Shown here: positions 18,791 to 26,947 of the stretch, one piece after another
Numbering within the stretch: the first letter of the stretch is position 1
Layout: each line of letters opens with the position of its first letter
Assembly: GCA_033763795.1 (NCBI GenBank)
Contig: JANRJV010000061.1
Span: 1 to 64,000, forward strand
Direction of reading: 5' to 3'
From: JAEUIV01 sp033763795
GTDB lineage: Bacteria > Planctomycetota > Phycisphaerae > Phycisphaerales > UBA1924
DNA: 64,000 nucleotides
The notes under the pieces: model-generated
Database searches by the model: none
The model's input: only the letters and a program-made list of their open reading frames with translations
Told to the model about the DNA's origin: nothing
Program-made: the position numbers and the translations under genes

Positions 18791-19451
18791 ACTTGTGAAG
18801 CTGCGTCTGCATCCGGACCTTCAGCCCGTCGGCGAGGATCCACTCCGCCAGCGAGCGCAGCGGCAGCCCCTGCATGCCCGCGATCTCCAGCCCACGCGGC
18901 TGATGGAAGACGGCGCTCATCAGCACCTCGCGGACGCGGCGCGTCAGGTTGTGTTGAGAGATGACGGCGCGAGCCCACTCGTAGTCCGCGCGGTCGCAGA
19001 TCACGAACTTGACCTCGTCCGACGGGCGGAGCCGCTGGATGTTGGCCCAGTCGTTGCGGTCGACCTCGCCGCTCCCGGGGGTCTTGAGGTCCATGATGCG
19101 GATGACGCGTCCGTCGCACGCGCCGCCCCCGTCGATGTCGCAGGCGCCGCTGGTTTCGATCAGGACGGTGCGGCCCGCGTCGCACAGACGCCGCATCAGC
19201 TCGTGAACGCGGGTCTGGAGCAGCGGCTCGCCGCCCGTGATCTCGACAAGGTCGCAGGGGTAGGCCAGGGCGCGGTCGACCAGCTGATCGATCTCTTCGG
19301 TGGTTCCCTCGCGGAACGCGTACTCGGTGTCGCAGTATGCGCAGCGGAGGTGGCACCCGGCCAGGCGGATGAAGACGCAGGGCTTGCCCGCCCAGGAGCT
19401 CTCGCCCTGGATGGAGAAGAAGACCTCGTTGATGCGCAGCGTGCCGGACAT
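18759..19451 (-). CDS. queE: 7-carboxy-7-deazaguanine synthase (radical SAM)
   Basis: A 230-residue protein catalysing the ring contraction of 6-carboxytetrahydropterin in queuosine/7-deazaguanine synthesis. The radical-SAM cluster motif is C-H-L-R-C-A-Y-C-D-T, preceded by FFSIQGESSWAG, the usual QueE N-terminal signature. ITGGEPLLQ and IETSGA are SAM/substrate-binding elements. Start ATG 19451 is chosen; the leader has no Shine-Dalgarno-like sequence. No queC, queD or queF is in the window. Transcribed with the TPR gene upstream (38-bp gap) and convergent with the secretion operon. Confidence 0.93.
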   Translation of the reverse strand: MSGTLRINEVFFSIQGESSWAGKPCVFIRLAGCHLRCAYCDTEYAFREGTTEEIDQLVDRALAYPCDLVEITGGEPLLQTRVHELMRRLCDAGRTVLIETSGACDIDGGGACDGRVIRIMDLKTPGSGEVDRNDWANIQRLRPSDEVKFVICDRADYEWARAVISQHNLTRRVREVLMSAVFHQPRGLEIAGMQGLPLRSLAEWILADGLKVRMQTQLHKFIWEPATRGV

Positions 19452-19489
19452 ATGCGGGAAGTGTAAGCCCGGGTCCGGCGGACGCCCCG

Positions 19490-20530
19490 TCAGGGAGTGG
19501 CTTCCCAGAGGCGGACGAGCCGCCTGGCGTCTTCGTTCCCCGCGAGCGCGGCGCTGCGGGCAAAGAGCAGGGCCTGCGCGCGGTCGCCCGCGCGGTCGAG
19601 CCAGACCGCCGCCTCGTACGCCAGCAGGGGATTGTCGGGGGCGGCGGCGGTCGCCGTCACGTAGAGCCGGGCCGCGTCGGCCGGACGCTGCAGCATCCCC
19701 AGGCACAGCGCCATCTCCTCCAGCACCGCCGGGTCCGAGGTCCGCTGAGCTTCGGGCAGCTCCCGGAGCACGCCGAGCGCGTCCTCGGCCCGGCCGTCGC
19801 GCCGCAGCGCCTTGGACTCGAGCAGGCGCCACACCGCCGCCTCGGGCTCCAGCCGGCGCGCATGAGCGACGTACTGGAGCGCGACCGAAGGGCGGTTCTC
19901 ATCGAGCGCGATCGCGGCGAGAGAGCCCCAGGCTGTCGCCTGGCTGGGGTCGAGCTTGGTCGCCACTACAAGATTCGCCCGTGCGGCGTCGATCTTTCCC
20001 AGCCGACGCTGCACCTGGGCGGCGTAGAGCGCGTACTTCGGATTGGACGGGTTGAGGGAGAGGGCCTTGAGAAAATGGATCTCCGCGTCCTCGGGACGGT
20101 TGAGAGCCGACGCGATGGTGCCCGCCACGTGGCGGTACTCGGGATGATCGGGGCCGATGAACACGGCCTTGGTGTACGCGTCGTACGCCTCATCGAGCCG
20201 GTTGAGGTGCATCAGCGTTTCGCCGAGCAGGAGGAGCAGCTGCTGGCTGTCGGGCGAGTGCGTGACGGCCTCGCGCAGGATGACTTCGGCGCTCCCGGGC
20301 TGTCCGTTGCTGAGATAGGCGCGGGCCGCGGCGAGCACGGTCTCGATCGTCTGCGGCGTGAGCGCGTCCGGCGCCTCGCCCGGGGGCGGGGCGCCGGTGG
20401 CCGCGGCGGGCATACGCATGAGACGGACGACGGTCCAGCCCCCGAGCGCCAGCAGGCCGATGGCGAGGATCGCCAGAGCGCCGGCGGCGAGGAGCGAGGA
20501 TCGAGATGCCTGAGACCGGTCCCGGTGCAT
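19490..20530 (-). CDS. Membrane-anchored TPR-repeat protein
   Basis: A 346-residue protein. The N-terminal anchor (about 12-36, LLAAGALAILAIGLLALGGWTVV) is followed by at least six tetratricopeptide units (AARAYLSNGQPGSAEVILREAVTHSP, LGETLMHLNRLDEAYDAYTKAVFIGP, RPEDAEIHFLKALSLNPSNP). It is likely periplasm-facing or cytoplasmic and acts as a scaffold; no enzymatic domain is seen. ATG 20530 gives a proper signal anchor and is divergent from valS with about 70 bp between starts. Confidence 0.82.
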   Translation of the reverse strand: MHRDRSQASRSSLLAAGALAILAIGLLALGGWTVVRLMRMPAAATGAPPPGEAPDALTPQTIETVLAAARAYLSNGQPGSAEVILREAVTHSPDSQQLLLLLGETLMHLNRLDEAYDAYTKAVFIGPDHPEYRHVAGTIASALNRPEDAEIHFLKALSLNPSNPKYALYAAQVQRRLGKIDAARANLVVATKLDPSQATAWGSLAAIALDENRPSVALQYVAHARRLEPEAAVWRLLESKALRRDGRAEDALGVLRELPEAQRTSDPAVLEEMALCLGMLQRPADAARLYVTATAAAPDNPLLAYEAAVWLDRAGDRAQALLFARSAALAGNEDARRLVRLWEATP

Positions 20531-20600
20531 GGAACGAGCGTACACGAAGCCCGCGGACCCCCGTGGCTCTCGCGCCGCGCCCGCTACACTCGCACGCAGC

Positions 20601-23600
20601 ATGTCAGGCGCGAACTCCCCCACCGCTCGTCCCGACTCCAGCCCGCTGCCGGCGAAGTACAAGCCCTCGGAGCATGAGGCGTCCGTCCGCGCCAGGTGGG
20701 AGTCATCCGGCGCGTTCCACGCGGATCCGCTGCGGGTGCTGCGCGACGGGCGGGCCCCCTACAGCATCTTCATTCCCCCGCCGAACGTCACGGCCCGGCT
20801 GCACCTGGGCCACGCGCTCAACAACACGCTGCAGGACGTGCTGGCGCGGGCCCACCGCATGAAGGGCTTTGAAGTCCTCTGGATGCCGGGGACGGACCAC
20901 GCCGGCATCGCCACGCAGACGGTCGTCGAGCAGCGCCTGCTCAAAGAAGAGGGCAAGCGACGGACCGACTTCGCCCGCGAGGAGTTCGTGGCGCGCGTGC
21001 AGGCGTGGAAGGACGAGTACGAAGCGGTCATCACCGATCAGCTCAAGGCGATCGGCTGCTCCTGCGACTGGCGACGCCAGCGCTTCACCATGGACAACGT
21101 GTGCGCCGGCGCCGTGCGCGAGGCGTTCTTCCGGCTCTTCCGGGACGGGCTGATCTATCGCGGCAAGCGTCTGGTCAACTGGGACCCCGCCACGCAGACC
21201 GCCCTCGCCGACGACGAAGTCGAGATGGAGGAAGTCGACGGTTTCTTCTACTACCTGCGCTACCCGCTGGTGCAGGTGACCGATGGCATCGACCGGCACA
21301 ACCAGAAGAAAGCGCTCCCCGCCACCCTCGCGGGTCTCAAGTACGCGCCGGTCACCTGGGGCGAGCTGGCCGCGCGCGGCTATCCGGGCGCCGAGAGTCA
21401 CCCCGACGACGAGCAGGCGTGGGTCACCGTCGCGACCACCCGCCCCGAGACGTACCTGGGCGATACGGCGGTGGCGCTGCACCCGCGCGATCCCCGGGCG
21501 GCGTCGCTGCGTCACCTCTCCTGCCAGCTTCCGCTCGTCGGGCGGATCATCCCGCTCATCGAAGACGAGTACGTCGTGATGCCCGTCACCAAGGAGCAGG
21601 CGGAAGACGCGGAGAAGCGCGGCGAAGCCGTCGACCCCAAGGCCCGCTTCGCGACCGGCTTCCTGAAGGTCACGCCGGCTCACGATCCCAACGATTATGA
21701 GATCGGGCGCCGGCACGACCTCAAGATCATCAACGTGATGGCTCCCGACGCCTCCATCTCCGACAAGCACGGCTGGACCGACGTCGGCGACGCGCACCTC
21801 TTCGTGGGGCTCTCGCGCGAGGAGGCCCGCAAGAAGGTGATCGCGGAGTTCAAGGCGCGGCACGTCGCGGACTCCAACGGCCCGCTCTTCGAGAAGCAGG
21901 TGGAGTACCGCCACTCGGTCGGCCACAGCTACCGCAGCCACGTGCCCATCGAGCCCTACCTCAGCGATCAGTGGTACTGCCGGGTGACCGACGATCGGTT
22001 GCGCGGCGCGGCTCTGCGTGCCATGGATCCGGCGCAGCGGAGCTCCGCCGACGCCGGTCGCGCGACGAAGGGGGGCGGCGACGGGGCCCTGAGTTTCTTC
22101 CCGGAGCGCTTCGCCAGGACCTTCGAAACCTGGCATGAGAATCTCCGCGACTGGTGCATCAGCCGTCAGCTCTGGTGGGGTCACCGCATCCCGGTGTGGA
22201 GCGGCTCTCCGGAGTCCGCGCGGCGGGCACTCGAAGGCGTCGACAGCGACCGGGCCGTGCTCCATGAGAACGGCGAGGCCGCGTTTGTGTGCGTCCGCTC
22301 GGAGGGCGACGCCGCGCTCATCCGGGCGCTCGAAGCCGCGCAGCTTCGGCGGGACCCCGACGTTCTGGACACGTGGTTCAGCTCGGCGTTGTGGCCCATG
22401 TCCACGCTGGGCTGGCCCGCGCCGCCGCCTGAGATGAAGGGGCTTCTGGAGGCGTTCAACCCCTCGGCGGTGCTGGCGACCGCGCGGGAGATCATCACGC
22501 TCTGGGTCTCGCGGATGACAATGTTCAACCGCTATCTGCTGCCCGAGGGGCATCCGGCAACCAAGTCGGGCGATGCCTCGTACGGATCGTCGGGCAAGGG
22601 GGGCGGGCCCGTCCCCTTCCGGCACGTCTACATCAACGCCGTCGTGCAGGACGGGCACGGGCAACGCATGTCCAAGAGCCTGGGCAACGGCGTCGACCCG
22701 CTCGACATTGTGCACTCGCACGGCACGGATGCGCTGCGGCTGGTCCTTGTCCAGACCGCGACCGGAACGCAGGACGTGCGCATGCCGGTGGACCTGGTGT
22801 GCCCGCACTGCGGCGAAGGATTCGAGCCCGCGTGGATCACGAGTCCCGCGGGGTACAAGGTCGCCGCGCCCCGGCAGTCGTGCCCCAGGTGCGCGAAGCC
22901 CAGCGTGAGCGCCTACGGCGTTTCGTCGGGCTCTGTGAAGCCCACGGACGACGCGCCGCAGGCCCGCAACGGGTCGACCCGGTTCGACGCCGGCCGCAAC
23001 TTCTGCACGAAGCTGTGGAACGCGACGCGCTTCGCGCTCATGAATCTCGAGGGAGAAGCGGCGCCGGGCGCCGTGCGTGCAGCGAAGCTCTCGCTGCCCG
23101 ACCGCTGGATGCTCTCGCGGCTGACGCGCACGATCCGTGAGATCGACGGAGCGATCGCGCAGTACCAGTTCGCGCAGTACGCCGAACTCGTGTACGACCT
23201 GTTCTGGCGCGACTTCTGCGACTGGTATCTGGAGGCGATCAAGCCGACGGTCAGGAGCTCTCCTGAGCAGCGGGCCGTGCTGGGCGCGGTTCTGGAGTCG
23301 ATCGTGCGCCTGCTGCACCCGATCGCGCCGTACGTGACGGAGGTGCTGCACGGCGCGCTCCGGCGTGTTCCGCGGGCGCCGCTGGAGGGCCTGCTGATCC
23401 CCGAGTCCGAGCAGGTGTGCGTCGCGGCGTGGCCGGCGGCGGATCCGTCGCTCGAGAGCGCGGACGCGGAGCGCTCGTTCGCGAGGCTGCAGGCCCTGGT
23501 GGAGCAGATCCGGCAGGTGCGCTCGGCCAAGGGGGTCGAGCCCCGCCGCCGGGTGAAGCTGCACGCGGGCCCGTCGCTCGCGGACGACGTCCGCGGCTGG

Positions 23601-23924
23601 GCGGGGGTCGTGGAAGCCTTGAGCGGCGCCGACCTGGCCCCGGGGCCCGCGCCGGCGGGGGCGGCCCCGTTCGTGTTCGAGGGCGCCGACGCCGCGCTCT
23701 CGGACCTGGCCGACGCGGTCGACCCGTCCGCGGAGCGGCAGCGTCTGTCCGAGTCGCTGAGCAAGCTGGAGAAGGACATTGCGGCGCTCGAAACACGCCT
23801 GGGAAATCCCGGGTACGCCGACAGGGCCCCGCCCCACCTGGTCCAGCAGACGAGAGACCAGCTTTCGCAGAAAATCGCCGAGCGGGACGCCCTGAAGCTC
23901 AGGCTCTCGCAGCTGGGAGCGTGA
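20601..23924 (+). CDS. valS: Valyl-tRNA synthetase with inserted zinc ribbon
   Basis: Charges tRNA-Val. A 1107-residue protein, longer than the ~880-950 usual. The class I signatures are PPPNVTARLHLGH (HLGH 68-71) and RMSKS (689-693). The editing domain is present (TTRPETYLGDTAVALHP). The anticodon domain and C-terminal coiled arm (LSESLSKLEKDIAALETRLGNPGY) complete it. About 40 residues after RMSKS, between DVRMP and FDAGRNF, lies an extra segment with C734-P-H-C737 and C761-P-R-C764, a four-Cys zinc ribbon not found in typical bacterial ValRS. Further inserts precede FFPERF. Start at ATG 20601. Confidence 0.96.
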   Translation: MSGANSPTARPDSSPLPAKYKPSEHEASVRARWESSGAFHADPLRVLRDGRAPYSIFIPPPNVTARLHLGHALNNTLQDVLARAHRMKGFEVLWMPGTDHAGIATQTVVEQRLLKEEGKRRTDFAREEFVARVQAWKDEYEAVITDQLKAIGCSCDWRRQRFTMDNVCAGAVREAFFRLFRDGLIYRGKRLVNWDPATQTALADDEVEMEEVDGFFYYLRYPLVQVTDGIDRHNQKKALPATLAGLKYAPVTWGELAARGYPGAESHPDDEQAWVTVATTRPETYLGDTAVALHPRDPRAASLRHLSCQLPLVGRIIPLIEDEYVVMPVTKEQAEDAEKRGEAVDPKARFATGFLKVTPAHDPNDYEIGRRHDLKIINVMAPDASISDKHGWTDVGDAHLFVGLSREEARKKVIAEFKARHVADSNGPLFEKQVEYRHSVGHSYRSHVPIEPYLSDQWYCRVTDDRLRGAALRAMDPAQRSSADAGRATKGGGDGALSFFPERFARTFETWHENLRDWCISRQLWWGHRIPVWSGSPESARRALEGVDSDRAVLHENGEAAFVCVRSEGDAALIRALEAAQLRRDPDVLDTWFSSALWPMSTLGWPAPPPEMKGLLEAFNPSAVLATAREIITLWVSRMTMFNRYLLPEGHPATKSGDASYGSSGKGGGPVPFRHVYINAVVQDGHGQRMSKSLGNGVDPLDIVHSHGTDALRLVLVQTATGTQDVRMPVDLVCPHCGEGFEPAWITSPAGYKVAAPRQSCPRCAKPSVSAYGVSSGSVKPTDDAPQARNGSTRFDAGRNFCTKLWNATRFALMNLEGEAAPGAVRAAKLSLPDRWMLSRLTRTIREIDGAIAQYQFAQYAELVYDLFWRDFCDWYLEAIKPTVRSSPEQRAVLGAVLESIVRLLHPIAPYVTEVLHGALRRVPRAPLEGLLIPESEQVCVAAWPAADPSLESADAERSFARLQALVEQIRQVRSAKGVEPRRRVKLHAGPSLADDVRGWAGVVEALSGADLAPGPAPAGAAPFVFEGADAALSDLADAVDPSAERQRLSESLSKLEKDIAALETRLGNPGYADRAPPHLVQQTRDQLSQKIAERDALKLRLSQLGA

Positions 23925-23971
23925 CGAGTGTTGAACCGGGCGGCTGTCGCCCGATGGAAGGGAGCGGAGTG

Positions 23972-25105
23972 ATGACGACCGATCAGACGAGACGCCCCGT
24001 TCTCCTTCGCCGGGCCGCGCTAGGCGCCTTGGCGGCGCTGACGTTGTCGGCGGGCTGCGCGCCGCCCAAGCCGGACACGTCGGGAGCGCCCACGGCCTCC
24101 CTCCCCGCGTCCGCCGCCGGCGCTTCCGCCTCGGGCGAGGGGACCGCCTCCGCGGGCGGGGCCCGCTTTGCCCCGGCGATCCTCTCGCGCGAGCCCTGGC
24201 GGTACACAACGGCCGACGGCGAGATCATTCGCACGCCCAACTATCGCCTCTACAGCACGACGGAAGACCGCGTGATGAGCGCCCGGCTTGCCGGGTTCCT
24301 GGAGCACGCGCTGGCGCACTACCGAACGGCGATCGTGCCGCTGCCGGCCCCCACGCAGAGGCTCGACACCTACCTGATGGCCAACCGCCCGCAGTGGGAG
24401 CGGCTGACGCAGCAGCTCATGGGCCCCCAGGCCGAAGCCCTTCTCAAAATCCCCCGCGGCGGCTACGCGTCACGCGGCATCGGCGTCTTCTACAACATCG
24501 GGCTCTTCGACACGCTCGCCATCGCCGGCCACGAGGGGTGGCACCAATACACCCAGCGCGTGTTCAACGAGCCGCTGCCCGTGTGGCTCGAGGAGGGCAT
24601 GGCTACCTACATGGAGGGCCACCGCTGGGAGGAAAACACGCCCGTGTTCCGAGCCTGGGCGAACGTCCAGCGGTTCAATCAGCTCCGGACGGCCCGCAAC
24701 GAGGGCAAGCTGATGCCCCTCGACGAGCTGCTGGACGGCCGGCCCCAGGACTTCCTGCAGTTCACGGACCAGCGCGTGCTGACCTTCTATGCGCAGCTCT
24801 GGGCGCTCGTGCACTTCCTCAACGAGGGCGAGGGCGGGAAGTACCGCGCGGGCCTGCACCGCGTCATCGCGGACGCCTCGGCCGGCACTCTCAACGAGAC
24901 CGTCACGGCGGACCGCGACGACGCCGAGCAGAGGCGAGCCCTGGCTTCTCGGACGGGCCCCGGCGTCTTCCTTACGTATTTCAACGCCGATCTGTCCACG
25001 GCCCAGAGCGAGTATTCACGCTTCGTCGACCAGATCACCCAGACGGGTGCTGCGACAGCGATCGGCGAAGGCCGGTCTCCGGTCGCACCGTCGGTCCCGC
25101 GGTGA
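23972..25105 (+). CDS. Putative lipoprotein metallopeptidase (gluzincin, DUF1570-like)
   Basis: A 377-residue protein. An Arg-pair N-region and hydrophobic core end in LTLSAGC, a lipobox, followed by an Ala/Ser/Pro linker. The catalytic region has H187-E-G-W-H191 (HExxH) and, about 16 residues later, LEEGMATYMEG supplying the glutamate ligand, the gluzincin layout seen in DUF1570/M1-like proteins common in planctomycetes. Substrate unknown; a surface or periplasmic protease is likely. GGAG lies just upstream; ATG 23972 is preferred to an overlapping GTG at 23969. Confidence 0.8.
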   Translation: MTTDQTRRPVLLRRAALGALAALTLSAGCAPPKPDTSGAPTASLPASAAGASASGEGTASAGGARFAPAILSREPWRYTTADGEIIRTPNYRLYSTTEDRVMSARLAGFLEHALAHYRTAIVPLPAPTQRLDTYLMANRPQWERLTQQLMGPQAEALLKIPRGGYASRGIGVFYNIGLFDTLAIAGHEGWHQYTQRVFNEPLPVWLEEGMATYMEGHRWEENTPVFRAWANVQRFNQLRTARNEGKLMPLDELLDGRPQDFLQFTDQRVLTFYAQLWALVHFLNEGEGGKYRAGLHRVIADASAGTLNETVTADRDDAEQRRALASRTGPGVFLTYFNADLSTAQSEYSRFVDQITQTGAATAIGEGRSPVAPSVPR

Positions 25106-25285
25106 ATCTGGGTAAAGACGGCGGAGCGGGCCGGGCGACGGGATCCGTGGTTTCCGGATGTTGTCCCCTCCGACTGGGACCCGTCGAACCCGGGATTCCG
25201 ACCATGTTGCGGCAACCGGCGGAATCTCGGCGTCGTATCGCCGTTGTCTGTGTGAAGAAACCGTCTGACTCGAGGGGTCGATTCC

Positions 25286-25314
25286 TTGCTCGGGGGTCAG
25301 GCGAAATGTATGCT
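25286..25314 (+). promoter_or_regulatory. Putative sigma-70-type promoter of ncRNA candidate
   Basis: TTGCTC (25286-25291) and TATGCT (25309-25314) are separated by exactly 17 bases. Transcription would start near 25321, with a strong terminator 175 bases on. Three of six -35 positions and four of six -10 positions match the consensus. Confidence 0.45.
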
Positions 25315-25320
25315 TCATGT

Positions 25321-25496
25321 CGGCTGGAGGGGTCACGCGTTCTTTCTCCCCGAAGTCGACATGTGTTGATTGGACCCTGTTCGCGTCTGGGACAGGGGTA
25401 TCGCTGCCGGTGCCAGCCGCCGGGAGCACTTAACCGAGGCTTCCCTCTTACTCAACGCCCCGGGCTTGCAGCCATGCAGGCCTGGGGTTGTTTTTT
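25321..25496 (+). ncRNA. Candidate structured non-coding RNA (~175 nt)
   Basis: Between the lipoprotein gene and the MFS gene is a stretch with no credible ORF, bounded by a putative promoter and an intrinsic terminator. It contains successive hairpins: GGGG/CCCC near the 5' end, CCCTGT/ACAGGG around 25375-25398, CCGGTG/CGCCGG (one wobble, 5-base loop) around 25408-25424, and the terminator. Length is in the range of 6S RNA and many sRNAs, but I recognise no diagnostic 6S, SRP, RNase P or tmRNA sequence. Confidence 0.45.
25458..25496 (+). terminator. Strong intrinsic terminator
   Basis: CCCCGGGC pairs with GCCTGGGG (one G-T wobble), continued by TTGCA/TGCAG around a GCCA tetraloop, giving a 13-bp stem. 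It is followed directly by TTGTTTTTT. It points rightward, 350 bases beyond the nearest + strand gene, and its T-run touches the stop codon of the convergent MFS gene. Confidence 0.85.
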
Positions 25497-26745
25497 AGTG
25501 GGTTGAGCGGGCGGGCGTGCCGGGCCGGACGGTGCGCACACGGAGGGCGATGAGGGCCGCGGTCGCCGCCGCCAGCACAGTGACCCCCAGCGCGACCGCC
25601 AGGGCGTCGGTCCCGGGTCGGGACGTCGAACCGACGATCAGCCCGGCGCCCACTCCGAGCGCCGGTCCTCCCAGATACCCCAGTCCGATCAGGGCCTCGT
25701 GCTTGCCGCCCGCGTCGACGCCCGACGCGCCGACCTCCATGGCGTAGTAGAACGCGGTGGAATAAATCGCGCCCATGCCGGTGCCGAACACCGCGAGGCC
25801 GACGGCGAGGACAGCCGCCGAGGGCGCGAGCGCACACACGAGGAACCCAGCGGTGAGCAGCACTCCTGGCCACACGAGCGTGACGGCCCGTCCCTGCCAG
25901 CCCGACCACAGCCCCATGATCCAGAATGCCAGCACGCGCGTGAACATCCAGACGGACGTAAGGACGGTGGCCCATCCGTCGCGGACGCTCAGCCGCTCGA
26001 TCAGGATCGGGAGCATGGGCGTGAGCGCCGAGTAGACGACGTAGCTCAGGATGAGGAGGAACCGATGGCCTTCGAGCAGCCGGCGGAGGCCCTGCCGGTG
26101 GTCGCTCGAGGGAGTGTGGGACGGATCGTGGGCATGCGGCGCGGGCTCCCGGCTGAACCAGGGCAGGAAGAGCATCGCGACGAGGTTCGACAGGCCGAGC
26201 GCCGGGATGGCCAGGCTTGGGTTGAGCGCCATGAAGGGAGCGAGCGCCCAGAAGGTGACCACCTGGCACGACGCCCAGCTGAGGTTGAAGATGGAGGATC
26301 CCCGTCGGAGGTCCGCGCCGGTTCGGCCCGCGCTGTGAAAGCTCTCGACGAGGGGCCACAGCACGCCCGAGAGGGTGGAAAAAAGGCCCACCATGATCCA
26401 GATGGCCGTCGGCGACGACCACCACAGCGGGAGCTGCGTGCACGCGAAGAGGGCGACGTGCAGCCAGGCGAGGAAGGCCCGCGTTGAGATCGCCCGTCCG
26501 GGCCCGGCGAGTCGACGGGTGACGGGGCCCGCGCTCAGCGCGCCGGTGATGTAGGTGATCCCTTGGAGCAGGCCCAGCACGAAGTTCTGCCCGGTCGAGA
26601 ACCCGTGCAGCTCCTGGGCGACGAAATAGACGCCGATCAGCGTCGCCGAAGCGCCGATGTTGTCGACCCACGTCTGTCCCGCGGTGGCCCAGGAGGGGCT
26701 GCGGGACCGGGCCTGTTGCTGTTCGTGCACGTCGAGAAGATTCAT
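25495..26745 (-). CDS. Major facilitator superfamily transporter
   Basis: A 416-residue protein with about twelve hydrophobic helices and a short hydrophilic N-terminus (MNLLDVHEQQQARSRS). It has GPVTRRLAGPGR in the loop after helix 2, matching the MFS signature region, and a central charged loop (SREPAPHAHDPSHTPSSDHRQ) splitting two six-helix halves. Substrate cannot be read from sequence. ATG 26745 is the only sensible start. Lies alone between the ncRNA terminator and the tRNA. Confidence 0.85.
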   Translation of the reverse strand: MNLLDVHEQQQARSRSPSWATAGQTWVDNIGASATLIGVYFVAQELHGFSTGQNFVLGLLQGITYITGALSAGPVTRRLAGPGRAISTRAFLAWLHVALFACTQLPLWWSSPTAIWIMVGLFSTLSGVLWPLVESFHSAGRTGADLRRGSSIFNLSWASCQVVTFWALAPFMALNPSLAIPALGLSNLVAMLFLPWFSREPAPHAHDPSHTPSSDHRQGLRRLLEGHRFLLILSYVVYSALTPMLPILIERLSVRDGWATVLTSVWMFTRVLAFWIMGLWSGWQGRAVTLVWPGVLLTAGFLVCALAPSAAVLAVGLAVFGTGMGAIYSTAFYYAMEVGASGVDAGGKHEALIGLGYLGGPALGVGAGLIVGSTSRPGTDALAVALGVTVLAAATAALIALRVRTVRPGTPARSTH

Positions 26746-26827
26746 CCGGAGGCCCGGGCGTCGTCTTTGAAATGGCGGGAAGTTGATCGTAGCATGACCC
26801 GTCGCGATGGACGGTCATCGCGAGTCT

Positions 26828-26901
26828 GTGCCCGTAGCTCAATTGGATAGAGCGTCGGCCTCCGAAGCCGAAGGTTACAGGTTCGACTCCTGTCGGGCAC
26901 G
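26828..26901 (+). tRNA. tRNA-Arg (anticodon CCG)
   Basis: A full cloverleaf can be drawn. The acceptor is GTGCCCG/CGGGCAC, the D-arm is GCTC...GAGC, and the anticodon stem TCGGC/GCCGA has loop CTCCGAA with anticodon CCG at 26862-26864. The T-arm is ACAGG-TTCGACT-CCTGT, followed by discriminator G. CCA is not encoded. It decodes CGG, a frequent Arg codon in this GC-rich DNA. Confidence 0.97.
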
Positions 26902-26947
26902 CTTGGCTGCCTGCACCCGCGGACGGCGCTTGGGGAGCGGCGGCTCC

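Noticed and set aside
20703..24209. 1168-codon open frame on the minus strand opposite valS
   Set aside because: The + strand carries the entire valyl-tRNA synthetase; the antisense frame has no recognisable motif.
25405..25430. GTGCCAGCCGCCGGG resembles the 530-loop of 16S rRNA (GTGCCAGCAGCCGCGG)
   Set aside because: Match is short with mismatches, surrounding sequence is not rRNA, and the segment folds as a local hairpin; coincidence.
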